A stretch of 39,106 bases of DNA from Candidatus Woesearchaeota archaeon (GTDB taxonomy: Archaea; Nanoarchaeota; Nanoarchaeia; Woesearchaeales; JAGVZT01): positions 1-39,106 of the forward strand of contig JAFCGF010000029.1 of the NCBI GenBank assembly GCA_017608295.1, given 5' to 3'. This document shows, in pieces, positions 24,607 to 32,059 of this stretch (position 1 is the stretch's first letter; the number at the start of each line of letters is the position of its first letter). The position numbers and the translations under genes are program-made. A model generated the notes under the pieces. The model was not told the origin of the DNA, did no database searches, and saw nothing but the letters and a program-made list of their open reading frames with translations.

Positions 24607-24925
24607 TACTAAAGAAGCCTTTGAAGAGCGGATCATGCCGCTCACAGAGACCGGTTGTTGGATTTGGCTGGGTGCAGCTTCAACACGGAAGTGTGGAGCA
24701 ACTTCATACGGTAATGTCTGGGTGAATGGTATTTCGTACCGAGTACATCGATACGCCTATGAACTATACATCGGGCCAATTCCTCCTGGGAAGAAGTTAT
24801 TACATAGTTGTGATCACCCCTGGTGTACTAATCCACAACACCTTACTCCCGGGACACAACAACAGAACATTGATGACATGATGCGGAAGGGGCGACATGG
24901 TTCAAGGCGAGCTCATGCACCGTGA
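24599..24925 (+). CDS. HNH homing endonuclease (HNH_3 type)
   Basis: This 108-residue free-standing nuclease has a short N-terminal GCWIWLGAA region and the HNH_3 core LLHSCDHPWCTNPQHLTPGT followed by NIDDMMRKGR (about residues 67-100). This is the standard signature of phage HNH homing enzymes, with the Cys pair binding zinc. It starts with GTG at 24599 and overlaps the helicase gene at its end. It is probably a selfish mobile element rather than part of replication. Confidence 0.88.
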   Translation: MDDTKEAFEERIMPLTETGCWIWLGAASTRKCGATSYGNVWVNGISYRVHRYAYELYIGPIPPGKKLLHSCDHPWCTNPQHLTPGTQQQNIDDMMRKGRHGSRRAHAP

Positions 24926-26378
24926 ATTGATCCTGGGTCCACCTGGGACCGGAAAAACTACGGAGCTGATCAGCATTGTTGAGAAGCATCTGGAGCAAGG
25001 CATCGCCCCCGATCGTATTGGCTTCGTTTCCTTTACCCGGAAAGCAGCGCACGAGGCACAGGAGCGGGCTGGGTTGCCCAAGGATGCCGTTCCCTGGTTC
25101 CGTACGATTCACTCCCTTGCCTACTATTGCCAGGGTCTCCGCCCGGCGGATGTGATGAATGCCCAACAGTACAAAGTCTTCGGTGAGGAGTTTGGCTTAA
25201 ACTTCACAGGGCGCTCAGATGATACGGGCCTCTTTGAGAAGCGCGGTGACAATGCCATCCTGAACGCCATCAACCTTGCCCGGAATAAATTGACCACGCC
25301 CCGAGAAGAAGCGGCACAGATGGGATTGAAAGAGCCCGTGTGGCGAATTGAGCAGGTGGCAAAGTGGCTGCGTGAGTGGAAAGAGCGGGAGCTCCTCTGG
25401 GACTTCACGGATATGCTGGAGAACTTTCAAAAGGGTCCGCGCCTGGAAGTGCTCATTGTGGATGAAGCCCAGGACCTGACCGCCTTGCAGTGGCAGGTGG
25501 TGAACAAGCTGGCAGCCGAAGTCCGATTCCTCTATGTCGCCGGCGATGATGATCAGGCCATTTATGCTTGGGCGGGCGCGGACATCAAACCCATGATCTA
25601 TTTTGATGGCCATGTTCGCACCCTGGATCAAAGCTATCGAACTCCGAAGGCTGTGCAGGATGCCTCCCTGGTGGTGGCCGCTCAAATCACGGATCGGATT
25701 CCCAAGATCTGGAAACCGAGAGACGCCATTGGATACTTCTCGCAGAATGATAGCCTGGAAGATGTTATCCCGGAAGAGGGGTCCTGGATGTTCCTGGCCC
25801 GAACCAATTATGGTTGCACCCAGATGAAAGAGCACCTGGAGTCCCTTGGAATACTCTACCGAACAGGATCCGGATCAAGCCTCTCCCCGACAATTGTTGG
25901 CGCCATCCGTACCTGGGAAGCTCTGAGACGTGGTTCCCGCATGCCAGCATCTGCTGTGATTCCGATCTATGAGCACATGACAGCGGGCATTGGATACAAG
26001 CGAGGCAGCAAGGCCTCCCTGGATAGGTTCACGGGAATGGTTACCATTGTAGATCTGCAGAAGCGCTATGGATTGCTGGTGGATGCACCCTGGTTCGCGG
26101 TCCTGACCAAGCTGGGCTATGCTCAAATCGCTTACGTGAAGCGTGTCCTGAGTCGCAGGACCGGCTTAGAAGATGGGCGGTGCTATGTAGGCACGATTCA
26201 TTCAGTCAAAGGCGGCGAGGCGGATCACGTGGTTCTCTCTCCGGACATTCCGCCAGCCACCAAACAATTCTCCAATGCGGAAAGGCGCGTATGGTATGTG
26301 GGAGCCACCCGATCCCGGGAGAGCCTCAGGATCCTGCGTCCGTTGACTGATCTTAATGTGTCTTTAATGTTTAATTAA
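24897..26378 (+). CDS. UvrD/Rep-like superfamily 1 helicase
   Basis: This 493-residue helicase has Walker A LGPPGTGKTT (residues 13-22), motif Ia in VSFTRKAAHEAQERA, motif II VDEAQDLTALQ (D189-D193), motif III AGDDDQAIYAWAGAD, motif IV LDQSYRTPKAV, and motif VI in GTIHSVKGGEADHVVLS with YVGATRSRESL. All are standard for UvrD/Rep proteins. It is compact: the 2B-like insertion is short. A second start at 24915 (MHRELILG) is possible. It ends just before a promoter. Likely unwinds DNA at the fork or in recombination. Confidence 0.93.
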   Translation: MVQGELMHRELILGPPGTGKTTELISIVEKHLEQGIAPDRIGFVSFTRKAAHEAQERAGLPKDAVPWFRTIHSLAYYCQGLRPADVMNAQQYKVFGEEFGLNFTGRSDDTGLFEKRGDNAILNAINLARNKLTTPREEAAQMGLKEPVWRIEQVAKWLREWKERELLWDFTDMLENFQKGPRLEVLIVDEAQDLTALQWQVVNKLAAEVRFLYVAGDDDQAIYAWAGADIKPMIYFDGHVRTLDQSYRTPKAVQDASLVVAAQITDRIPKIWKPRDAIGYFSQNDSLEDVIPEEGSWMFLARTNYGCTQMKEHLESLGILYRTGSGSSLSPTIVGAIRTWEALRRGSRMPASAVIPIYEHMTAGIGYKRGSKASLDRFTGMVTIVDLQKRYGLLVDAPWFAVLTKLGYAQIAYVKRVLSRRTGLEDGRCYVGTIHSVKGGEADHVVLSPDIPPATKQFSNAERRVWYVGATRSRESLRILRPLTDLNVSLMFN

Positions 26379-26395
26379 TGTGACTATGATATCAT
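26353..26395 (+). promoter_or_regulatory. Phased-heptamer promoter 1
   Basis: Three TTAATGT heptamers start at 26353, 26364 and 26375, exactly 11 bp apart. An extended -10 (TG at 26387-26388, TATCAT at 26390-26395) follows 15 bp after the last heptamer start. The same layout, including the 15-bp distance, occurs at 33975-34017. Transcription would start near 26402 and drive the modification block. The repeat design suggests an activator contacting one face of the helix. Confidence 0.75.
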
Positions 26396-26454
26396 GTACC
26401 CATAAATCAGCAGGCACTGGCCAACCTGCACCAAACCAGGCCAAGGAGCTCAAC

Positions 26455-26982
26455 ATGAAAACATTCGTCATTAACATTAACCCCAAGCACACGAAGCTGG
26501 TAGCAGCTTATGAAACTGTACACGAAGCTGAACAGCATGTCCTGGACGCCAAGCGCGATAAGGATTTCCTGGTAGCTGCATCCTGCGAAGAGGACCTACA
26601 TAACAGGCTTTCTTTGGCTACCATGAGCGAGCTGTACAATAGCACGCAGCCTGAAGACAAGCAGATCAAACACTTCAGCGATAAGACGTCCGGTGCGAAG
26701 CGGACTATGGCAGCCCTGCACGAAGGCAAGAAAACCACCAAGAAATCCGGTGGCAAAGTAGGTCGCCAGACTTACATCAGGCAGCGCCTGGAAGCTGGCA
26801 AGCCTTTGACAATTCAGGTCCTGGTTAAAGAGCTGATTGAAAAAGGGTACGAAACCGATGAAAAGAAGGCTCGGGGCAACTTGCTTCTTGCTGTCTCAAT
26901 TCTCGGTAATGCTAAAAAGCAGAAGGAGCCACTGCATGTCACCAGAACAGAAGACACCCTGCATCACGTCGCTGATTCTTGA
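26455..26982 (+). CDS. Hypothetical DNA-modification-block protein, possibly DNA-binding
   Basis: This 175-residue protein is the first gene after promoter 1. A longer frame opens at 26380, but that start lies upstream of the promoter's -10, so ATG 26455 with AAGGAG in front is chosen. It contains ATMSELYNSTQPEDKQIKHF then SDKTSGAKRTMAALHEGKKT, a pattern seen in short phage and bacterial proteins with a LYN...KRF..K..A.KR motif, and a basic linker KKTTKKSGGKVGR. Its C-terminal part looks helix-turn-helix-like (LTIQVLVKELIEKGYE). A DNA-binding or regulatory role is a guess. Confidence 0.65.
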   Translation: MKTFVININPKHTKLVAAYETVHEAEQHVLDAKRDKDFLVAASCEEDLHNRLSLATMSELYNSTQPEDKQIKHFSDKTSGAKRTMAALHEGKKTTKKSGGKVGRQTYIRQRLEAGKPLTIQVLVKELIEKGYETDEKKARGNLLLAVSILGNAKKQKEPLHVTRTEDTLHHVADS

Positions 26983-27376
26983 GGCATTCCACGAGGCAGG
27001 TCCCGCAGTATTCGCGGGGCCTGCTTCTTTGTTGGAACGCTATGAATCAGGTCGATTAGAAATTGAAGGTGAAGATTGGTGGTTGCGAAATCTGCAATAC
27101 ATCAAATATATTTTGAAGCCTTCCAACGAAGAGCTCATCGAATGCGCGGAGCTTTGCCAGCGGAAGAATCAAGCTTATGGCAGCCGAGGCATGTATGCCT
27201 TTGGAGCTAACGGCATCCGGATCCGTTCCGCGGATAAGCTTTATCGGTTCTTGAACCTGACTGAGCATGGCGGTGAGGAGCACGATGAATCTCTCCGGGA
27301 CTCGCTCCTAGATCTATTGAACTATGCAGCGCTGGCTGTCCTGGTTCTAAGGAAACAGCTTCCGTGTGCGGATTGA
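26936..27376 (+). CDS. DUF1599 / Nmad1-like protein (nucleotide modification associated)
   Basis: This 146-residue protein matches the DUF1599 family, also called nucleotide modification associated domain 1. Visible signature: LCQRKNQAYGSRGMYAFGAN, IRIRSADKLYRFLNL (R97, D100, K101) and ESLRDSLLDLLNYAALAVL (E118, D122, D126, N129-Y130). The family is related to all-alpha NTP pyrophosphatases and is often near base-modification genes. A longer in-frame start at 26837 overlaps the previous gene widely; ATG 26936 with AAGGAG is better. It may act on a modified nucleotide, but this is inferred. Confidence 0.75.
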   Translation: MSPEQKTPCITSLILEAFHEAGPAVFAGPASLLERYESGRLEIEGEDWWLRNLQYIKYILKPSNEELIECAELCQRKNQAYGSRGMYAFGANGIRIRSADKLYRFLNLTEHGGEEHDESLRDSLLDLLNYAALAVLVLRKQLPCAD

Positions 27377-28725
27377 ACCTCACCCTGGATGGTGACATCC
27401 AACAAATGAACTGGGCAATCCAGCATCGGGGCATACGCAGTTCAATCGCAGAGCATGGTCCCTGGAAGCTGGGCCATGTTCGCCTGCCAATCAATGAGCT
27501 CTCTGAATCCAGTGATCAGCCAATTCAACAAGACGGCTGGAGCTTTTTATTTGTCGGGGAGTTCTTTGATTGGAAGAAGTTTGATCCGTATGCCACTTGC
27601 GATACTCATGTCCTGGTTGGTGAGTGGCTGCGGCGAGTTTGGGAGGGTGAGAATCCAACCAACCTCTTCAAGGACATTGATTGGATGGGAGCTTTCATTG
27701 CTATTGATCCCGAGGACTGTGCCCATATCATCCAGGACTACTTAGCACAGAAGCCTCTCTATATTCACGAGGCATCCTGCACCATCTCTTCTGAAATTCG
27801 GGGCGTCATGGCTGGGCATGTGAATCATCCGTGGCCCGCCAATGATTTCTACCTGGGAAGCGTGGCCAAATTTGGTTATCATCCCGGCCCGGACACCATG
27901 ATCCAAGGCATCCAAAAGATGCCCCACGCCACTTACACCACCATTGATCCCGGTGATTCCAATGATCACACCATCCGACGAAGCTCCAAAGGCACTCTGC
28001 GACCTCGCCCCGGGAACATCCGGAAGCTCCTGGAAGAATCCATGAAGAAGCGACTCATCTCAGACCAACCCCTTGCCATGCTGGTGAGCGGCGGCCTGGA
28101 CTCAAGCATTGTCTACAAGCTCACGGAGCAGGCAGGCATGTTAGACCAGGTCAAAGTCTTCCACTGCCAAAACGGTGAAGAGCAATGGTTGGACGAGCTG
28201 GGCGTAAAAAATACGCAAATGTTGGAATGCCAGCAGGTCAAGATCGAAGACGCTATTTGGCTGAATGAAGGGCCAGTGGATCTTGGCTCTCTCCTGCCGC
28301 AGATTGCCTTAGCAAGGGCCATGAGTGGCTCACCAGTAGTTTTGACCGGCGATGGTGCTGATGAGCTCTTCGGTGGATATAGGAGGATGGCAGAATACGA
28401 CGCACAGCTTTCCGATATATTCCAGGAATTGGTCTACTATCATCTGCCCCGATTGGACAAGATCCCCATGAGCCACACCACGGAATTGCGAACGCCTTTC
28501 CTGGCCCGGCCAGTAATCGAAGCGGCGCTGGCTTTGCCTTATGCCGAGCGCATAGAGAAGCGGGCACTCAAAGCAGCCTTCCAGGATTTGATCCCGGAGA
28601 CCATTTTGAATAGGCCTAAGCAGCCACTGAAATCTGCCCGAGTCCTGTTCCAGCCAATGGAGTGGCGGATGCAGCTTATTGACGAAACAAGGAGAATGAT
28701 ACAAAATGAAATGCGAGACCTTTGA
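27364..28725 (+). CDS. Asparagine-synthase-type glutamine amidotransferase
   Basis: This 453-residue protein has both domains of class II amidotransferases. The N-terminal glutaminase starts with GTG so that the mature protein begins at Cys2 (MCGLNLTLDG), with the substrate-loop type RHG-like IQHRGIRSS and LGHVRLPINE. The synthase domain has the pyrophosphate loop VSGGLDSSIVYKL (242-248), TGDGADELFGGYRRM and LRTPFL. It is shorter than E. coli AsnB (about 554 aa). In a phage the substrate need not be aspartate; given its neighbours, a role in making a DNA-base amide or a nucleotide precursor is a reasonable hypothesis. Confidence 0.9.
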   Translation: MCGLNLTLDGDIQQMNWAIQHRGIRSSIAEHGPWKLGHVRLPINELSESSDQPIQQDGWSFLFVGEFFDWKKFDPYATCDTHVLVGEWLRRVWEGENPTNLFKDIDWMGAFIAIDPEDCAHIIQDYLAQKPLYIHEASCTISSEIRGVMAGHVNHPWPANDFYLGSVAKFGYHPGPDTMIQGIQKMPHATYTTIDPGDSNDHTIRRSSKGTLRPRPGNIRKLLEESMKKRLISDQPLAMLVSGGLDSSIVYKLTEQAGMLDQVKVFHCQNGEEQWLDELGVKNTQMLECQQVKIEDAIWLNEGPVDLGSLLPQIALARAMSGSPVVLTGDGADELFGGYRRMAEYDAQLSDIFQELVYYHLPRLDKIPMSHTTELRTPFLARPVIEAALALPYAERIEKRALKAAFQDLIPETILNRPKQPLKSARVLFQPMEWRMQLIDETRRMIQNEMRDL

Positions 28726-29278
28726 CGAGCTCTTCCGCCTGCAGATGGCGGTGATTCGAAAATACGACCCAATAGAGAACGCAAATGGCCTGCTACAAAC
28801 TCCCATGGTGCCCGTGGCCTTATCCTGCAGGTTCGGCCAGGCAAGGATAAAGGATTTTGCCTGGCGCATCACTGAGGAGCTTATGGAAGCCCGCCTGGAA
28901 CTAACCCGATTGGATCGAAGTGATGCCGCCCGGGAAGAGGTGATCGATGCCCTGCACTTCATGATCGAGCTCTGCATTCTTGCTGATGTGGAACCGACTG
29001 CCCCGATCCAATTCATCAAGCAGCGCCGCCGGAGCACGGACGAAGCGATTATGGCCGTGATTTACCACCTGGGAATGGCTTGCAACGAGCTGAAGAATCG
29101 ACCCTGGAAGCAGACACAAACCGAAACAGATGAGTCCGATTTCCGGGGCTGGATTCAAGCGGCACTTACTGACCTGGTGCTCCTTATGGACTCCGTCGGA
29201 ATTGCACGCGAAGAGATCTTGGACCACTACACCAAGAAAAACAAAGTAGTAATGAAAAGACCCGAGGAGGGCTACTAA
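28706..29278 (+). CDS. All-alpha NTP pyrophosphatase (dimeric dUTPase/dCTPase-like)
   Basis: This 190-residue protein has the metal-binding pattern of all-alpha NTP pyrophosphatases: EELMEARLEL (E57, E58, E61) then EEVIDALHFMIELC (E78, D81), i.e. EExxE...ExxD. The C terminus, HYTKKNKVVMKRPEEGY, matches the ending of dimeric dUTPases (Y.KKN.V...R...GY). Such enzymes hydrolyse dUTP or dCTP to the monophosphate. In T4 the equivalent gp56 supplies dCMP for hydroxymethylation and removes unmodified dCTP, a plausible role here beside the TS-fold gene. Confidence 0.85.
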   Translation: MKCETFDELFRLQMAVIRKYDPIENANGLLQTPMVPVALSCRFGQARIKDFAWRITEELMEARLELTRLDRSDAAREEVIDALHFMIELCILADVEPTAPIQFIKQRRRSTDEAIMAVIYHLGMACNELKNRPWKQTQTETDESDFRGWIQAALTDLVLLMDSVGIAREEILDHYTKKNKVVMKRPEEGY

Positions 29279-30534
29279 TGAAAGCGATTGGAATAACATG
29301 CGGAATTGGATCCATGCTGCAAGGCGCAAAGGCAGCCGGATTCGACGTCATAGGCAATATCGAATGGCGTAAATATTACCACAAGCGGGACACCGAAGGC
29401 AGGAACACCTTCCGAGAGAATTATCCCGGGGCATTCTTATCGCTCTCCATTGACGACGTTGATGTGGAAGCGCTGCGAGGCACCATCGATCTTGCCATGG
29501 GCCACCCTGAGTGTGGCAAGTACAGCCAGATGAATGTTTACAATAAGGGCTACGCTGAAGGCTTAAAGGATCCCGGTGACATTCCCCTATTCTGTGAGAT
29601 GGTGGACGCACTTCAACCGCGCTTCTTTGTTATGGATGATCTGCCTAAGAGCTTGGGCGCTTTCACCATGGAAGACTATGCCCGCATGATGCCGGGCTAC
29701 GACCTATATCCGGAATGGATCTCCAACTACCACTACGGCAACTGCCAAAAGAATCGCCGGCGCTTATTCATGATCGGGGCGCTGAAGAGCGAGGAGTTCG
29801 TATTCCGTCCAGGTGAGTTCATGCACGACATCGCAATCAAAGATGTGATCGGTGACTTGCTGGATACTGCGGGCGATGGAATGAATGGCCACAACGTGCA
29901 TGTCCTGGATGAAAACTGCGGCAAGGGCAAGAGCTGCCTGGAACTGGACCGCAAGGAAACATGGCGAACTGTGCAGAAGCAGTTTCTAGACGGTATCCGG
30001 GAAGGCGACCGCCTTTTCTATTGGGCCAAGGATGGCGCCCGAAAGCCGCGCATTGGATTTGGCACAGGCTACTGGAACGCGCATTCCCATGTCCTTGATG
30101 GTGGCTCCGCTGCATTGCATCCGATTCACAAGATTCCATTGACTGTGCGAGAGCGCGCAAGGATCCAGGGCTTCGCTGATGACTTCCTATTCTATGGCAT
30201 CAAGACTGATGAAGAAGGCAAGTGGAATATTGAGAAGAATAGCGACCTGGTGAAGCAGACCGGGAAGGCTATGCCAATCCAATTCTGCACCTATGCCGCC
30301 TTTTTGGTTGCTACCCATCTTGGCAAGGCCTTCATGCCTAAGGAGATGATCACTGGGAAGCGCTGTGCGAAGGACAACCCGGAAATCGATGCAGCCAAGT
30401 TCTGGTTCTGCGACAACATTGGTTATGCCGATCAAGAAGGCGCTTGCCAAGCTTGCTGGCTCCGGACGCAATGCAAGAAGCTCCACGATCAAATAGATCT
30501 ACCAGAAACGGAGGTGGAAGATGCCACGGTGTGA
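29278..30534 (+). CDS. Variant DNA cytosine-5 methyltransferase
   Basis: This 418-residue protein keeps the C5-methyltransferase order. Motif I is GIGSMLQGAKAAGFDVIG, motif IV is GHPECGKYSQM with likely nucleophile C79 (usual PPC or SPC, here PEC), the ENV position reads MDDLPKSL (D120-D121-L122), motif VIII is NCQKNRRRLF (Q157-R162), then PLTVRERARIQGFADDFLF and a motif-X-like KQTGKAMPIQF. Loss of the ENV glutamate to Asp is unusual. The C terminus adds a Cys cluster C363, C378, C390, C393, C399. It may methylate cytosine or transfer a different group. Confidence 0.88.
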   Translation: MKAIGITCGIGSMLQGAKAAGFDVIGNIEWRKYYHKRDTEGRNTFRENYPGAFLSLSIDDVDVEALRGTIDLAMGHPECGKYSQMNVYNKGYAEGLKDPGDIPLFCEMVDALQPRFFVMDDLPKSLGAFTMEDYARMMPGYDLYPEWISNYHYGNCQKNRRRLFMIGALKSEEFVFRPGEFMHDIAIKDVIGDLLDTAGDGMNGHNVHVLDENCGKGKSCLELDRKETWRTVQKQFLDGIREGDRLFYWAKDGARKPRIGFGTGYWNAHSHVLDGGSAALHPIHKIPLTVRERARIQGFADDFLFYGIKTDEEGKWNIEKNSDLVKQTGKAMPIQFCTYAAFLVATHLGKAFMPKEMITGKRCAKDNPEIDAAKFWFCDNIGYADQEGACQACWLRTQCKKLHDQIDLPETEVEDATV

Positions 30535-30832
30535 TGCGTTAGTATCCTCTGGGATGGGCTGGCGCGCGAATCGATGCAGCCACCCAGGTAAGGTTGAAGT
30601 CGATGGGAAGCATTTCTGCGGCATCCATAATCCGAATAAGTTGCCAAGCAAGTCACAGCAACGATCGGAGCTTATCAAGGCACAAAGAAGAAACCGGCGG
30701 GAGTTCGAATCGGATGCGATCAAGCTGGTTCGTGAACTGGCTAAAGAGAATCATCCAAGGGCGCACCTCTTGGTTGATGCGGACCTGATGGCCAATAACT
30801 ATATCAAGCAAAAACTGGAGGATCTAGCATGA
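30521..30832 (+). CDS. Small zinc-finger-like protein
   Basis: This 103-residue protein has a Cys/His set at its N terminus: RCDALVSSG, NRCSHPGKVEVDGKHFCGIH (about residues 18-37), typical of small phage zinc-binding proteins. The rest is helical and charged (QRRNRREFESDAIKLVRELA). GGAGG lies 6 bases before the ATG and the gene overlaps the methyltransferase by 14 bases. Its tight coupling to the methyltransferase and the TS-fold gene suggests it belongs to the modification block. Confidence 0.72.
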   Translation: MPRCDALVSSGMGWRANRCSHPGKVEVDGKHFCGIHNPNKLPSKSQQRSELIKAQRRNRREFESDAIKLVRELAKENHPRAHLLVDADLMANNYIKQKLEDLA

Positions 30833-31617
30833 AAATCTACCCTGATTTCCCGGCCGTAATTCAGGCCACTAGTGATAAGATCCGGACGCAGGCTTATGAC
30901 GTGCACACGGACAAATGGCAGGGCTTCGACATTGCTGATCGTCCGGAAGCCGCCATGAAAGAGATAATGAATTGGAACTTCCAGGTGCCGCTTGGTCACG
31001 AATCGCTGATGCTTTATGCAGAGCAGATTCATCCGAACATGCCCTGGGCGAATGATCACTTCCATGAGCGTGTGGCGGGCGAACCGGTTAATCCAGGGGA
31101 AACCTGGTTGACCTGGCCTTGGGCAAACAAGGCGGATGAGTCTCGATGCTTCCCAGGTGGAAAGTTCAGCCACACATACATGGAGCGCTATTGGCCAAAG
31201 AACAAGCCGGAAGACAGCGCCTCGCCAATGTGGGGACACCGATTCAAGTATGGTGATTTGATGGACGTGGTGAACTTGCTGGAAGATCAGCCGGAAACGC
31301 GCCAGGCATATTTGCCCATCTTCTTCCCGGAGGATACTGGAGCGCTGCACGGAAATCGGGTGCCCTGCACATTGGGCTACTTCTTCATGATGCGCCACGG
31401 GTATCTGCATATTCACTATCCGATCCGCTCATGCGATTTCTACCGGCATTTCCGGGATGACTTATATCTCACCACGCGCCTCTTGCTATGGGTGCTGGAC
31501 GAGCTCCGTCAGCGGGATGATGGTTGGCATGCTGTGAAGCCTGGATTCTTCTCCATGTGGATTGGCAGCTTGCACCTATTCATCAATGACTACAACAGGC
31601 TCTATGGCAATGAATAG
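30829..31617 (+). CDS. Thymidylate-synthase-fold enzyme, probable dCMP-type (hydroxy)methyltransferase
   Basis: This 262-residue protein has a clear TS-fold core. ASPMWGHRFK matches the GPVYG strand, LEDQPETRQAYLPIFFPED matches the LK.NP.SRR...WNP region, RVPCTLGYFFMMRHGYLHI holds the nucleophile C180, IRSCDF is the RSxD motif (R200-D203) and WIGSLHLFIND corresponds to GDAHIY (H249, Tyr replaced by F251). Counting 11 residues from R200 gives D211 where TS has Asn177; T4 dCMP hydroxymethylase has Asp179 there. dCMP specificity is thus likely. The first ~120 residues are divergent. Confidence 0.78.
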   Translation: MKIYPDFPAVIQATSDKIRTQAYDVHTDKWQGFDIADRPEAAMKEIMNWNFQVPLGHESLMLYAEQIHPNMPWANDHFHERVAGEPVNPGETWLTWPWANKADESRCFPGGKFSHTYMERYWPKNKPEDSASPMWGHRFKYGDLMDVVNLLEDQPETRQAYLPIFFPEDTGALHGNRVPCTLGYFFMMRHGYLHIHYPIRSCDFYRHFRDDLYLTTRLLLWVLDELRQRDDGWHAVKPGFFSMWIGSLHLFINDYNRLYGNE

Positions 31618-32059
31618 GCCGAACCATATAGCGTACTTTCTGGGCATGGCGGAGTTGGTTGCTACTCGCGGAACATGCGCCAGAAGGGCCGTGGGATGCG
31701 TTCTAACGAACATTCGTGGTCACGTGCTTGCAACAGGGTTCAACGGGGTGGCCAGTGGCTTAGAACACTGCACGGATAAACCCTGCCCCGGGGCCAAATG
31801 CGCCTCGGGTGAGGGCCTGGAACTCTGTGAAGCAATCCACGCCGAGCAGAACGCTCTCCTGCAATGCCATGATGTGCAGACGATCGAGGCGTGCTATTGC
31901 ACAACTGCACCCTGCATCACCTGCACAAAGCTCTTGCTGAATACAAGCTGTCAAGTGATCTGGTTCTTGGAGGATTACCCTCAAGCAGCGGCAGCCAAAA
32001 AACTATGGATAAGCGCTGGGAGGATCTGGGGCAATGCAGCAGAGTCTATTCTCGACTGA
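31610..32059 (+). CDS. dCMP deaminase-like zinc enzyme
   Basis: This 149-residue protein is a cytidine/deoxycytidylate deaminase superfamily member: IHAEQNALLQ (H77, E79) and TTAPCITCTKLL (C102, C105) provide the zinc site and proton shuttle, and TRGTCARRAVGCVLT with ATGFNGVASG is standard for dCMP deaminases. An extra Cys-rich insert (HCTDKPCPGAKCASG) is also usual for the phage type. It would feed dUMP to ThyX. ATG 31604 is an alternative start. It overlaps the TS-fold gene and the polymerase gene. Confidence 0.9.
   Translation: MNRPNHIAYFLGMAELVATRGTCARRAVGCVLTNIRGHVLATGFNGVASGLEHCTDKPCPGAKCASGEGLELCEAIHAEQNALLQCHDVQTIEACYCTTAPCITCTKLLLNTSCQVIWFLEDYPQAAAAKKLWISAGRIWGNAAESILD

Noticed and set aside
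26380..26454. N-terminal extension of the gene at 26455
   Set aside because: It would start upstream of the -10 box at 26390-26395, whereas ATG 26455 has a good site.
28330..29037. Minus-strand frame of 235 codons over the amidotransferase and pyrophosphatase genes
   Set aside because: Crosses two motif-supported + strand genes and shows no domain of its own.
30829..31617. Ordinary thymidylate synthase (ThyA)
   Set aside because: The Asn that selects dUMP is replaced by Asp, the N terminus diverges and ThyX is already encoded.
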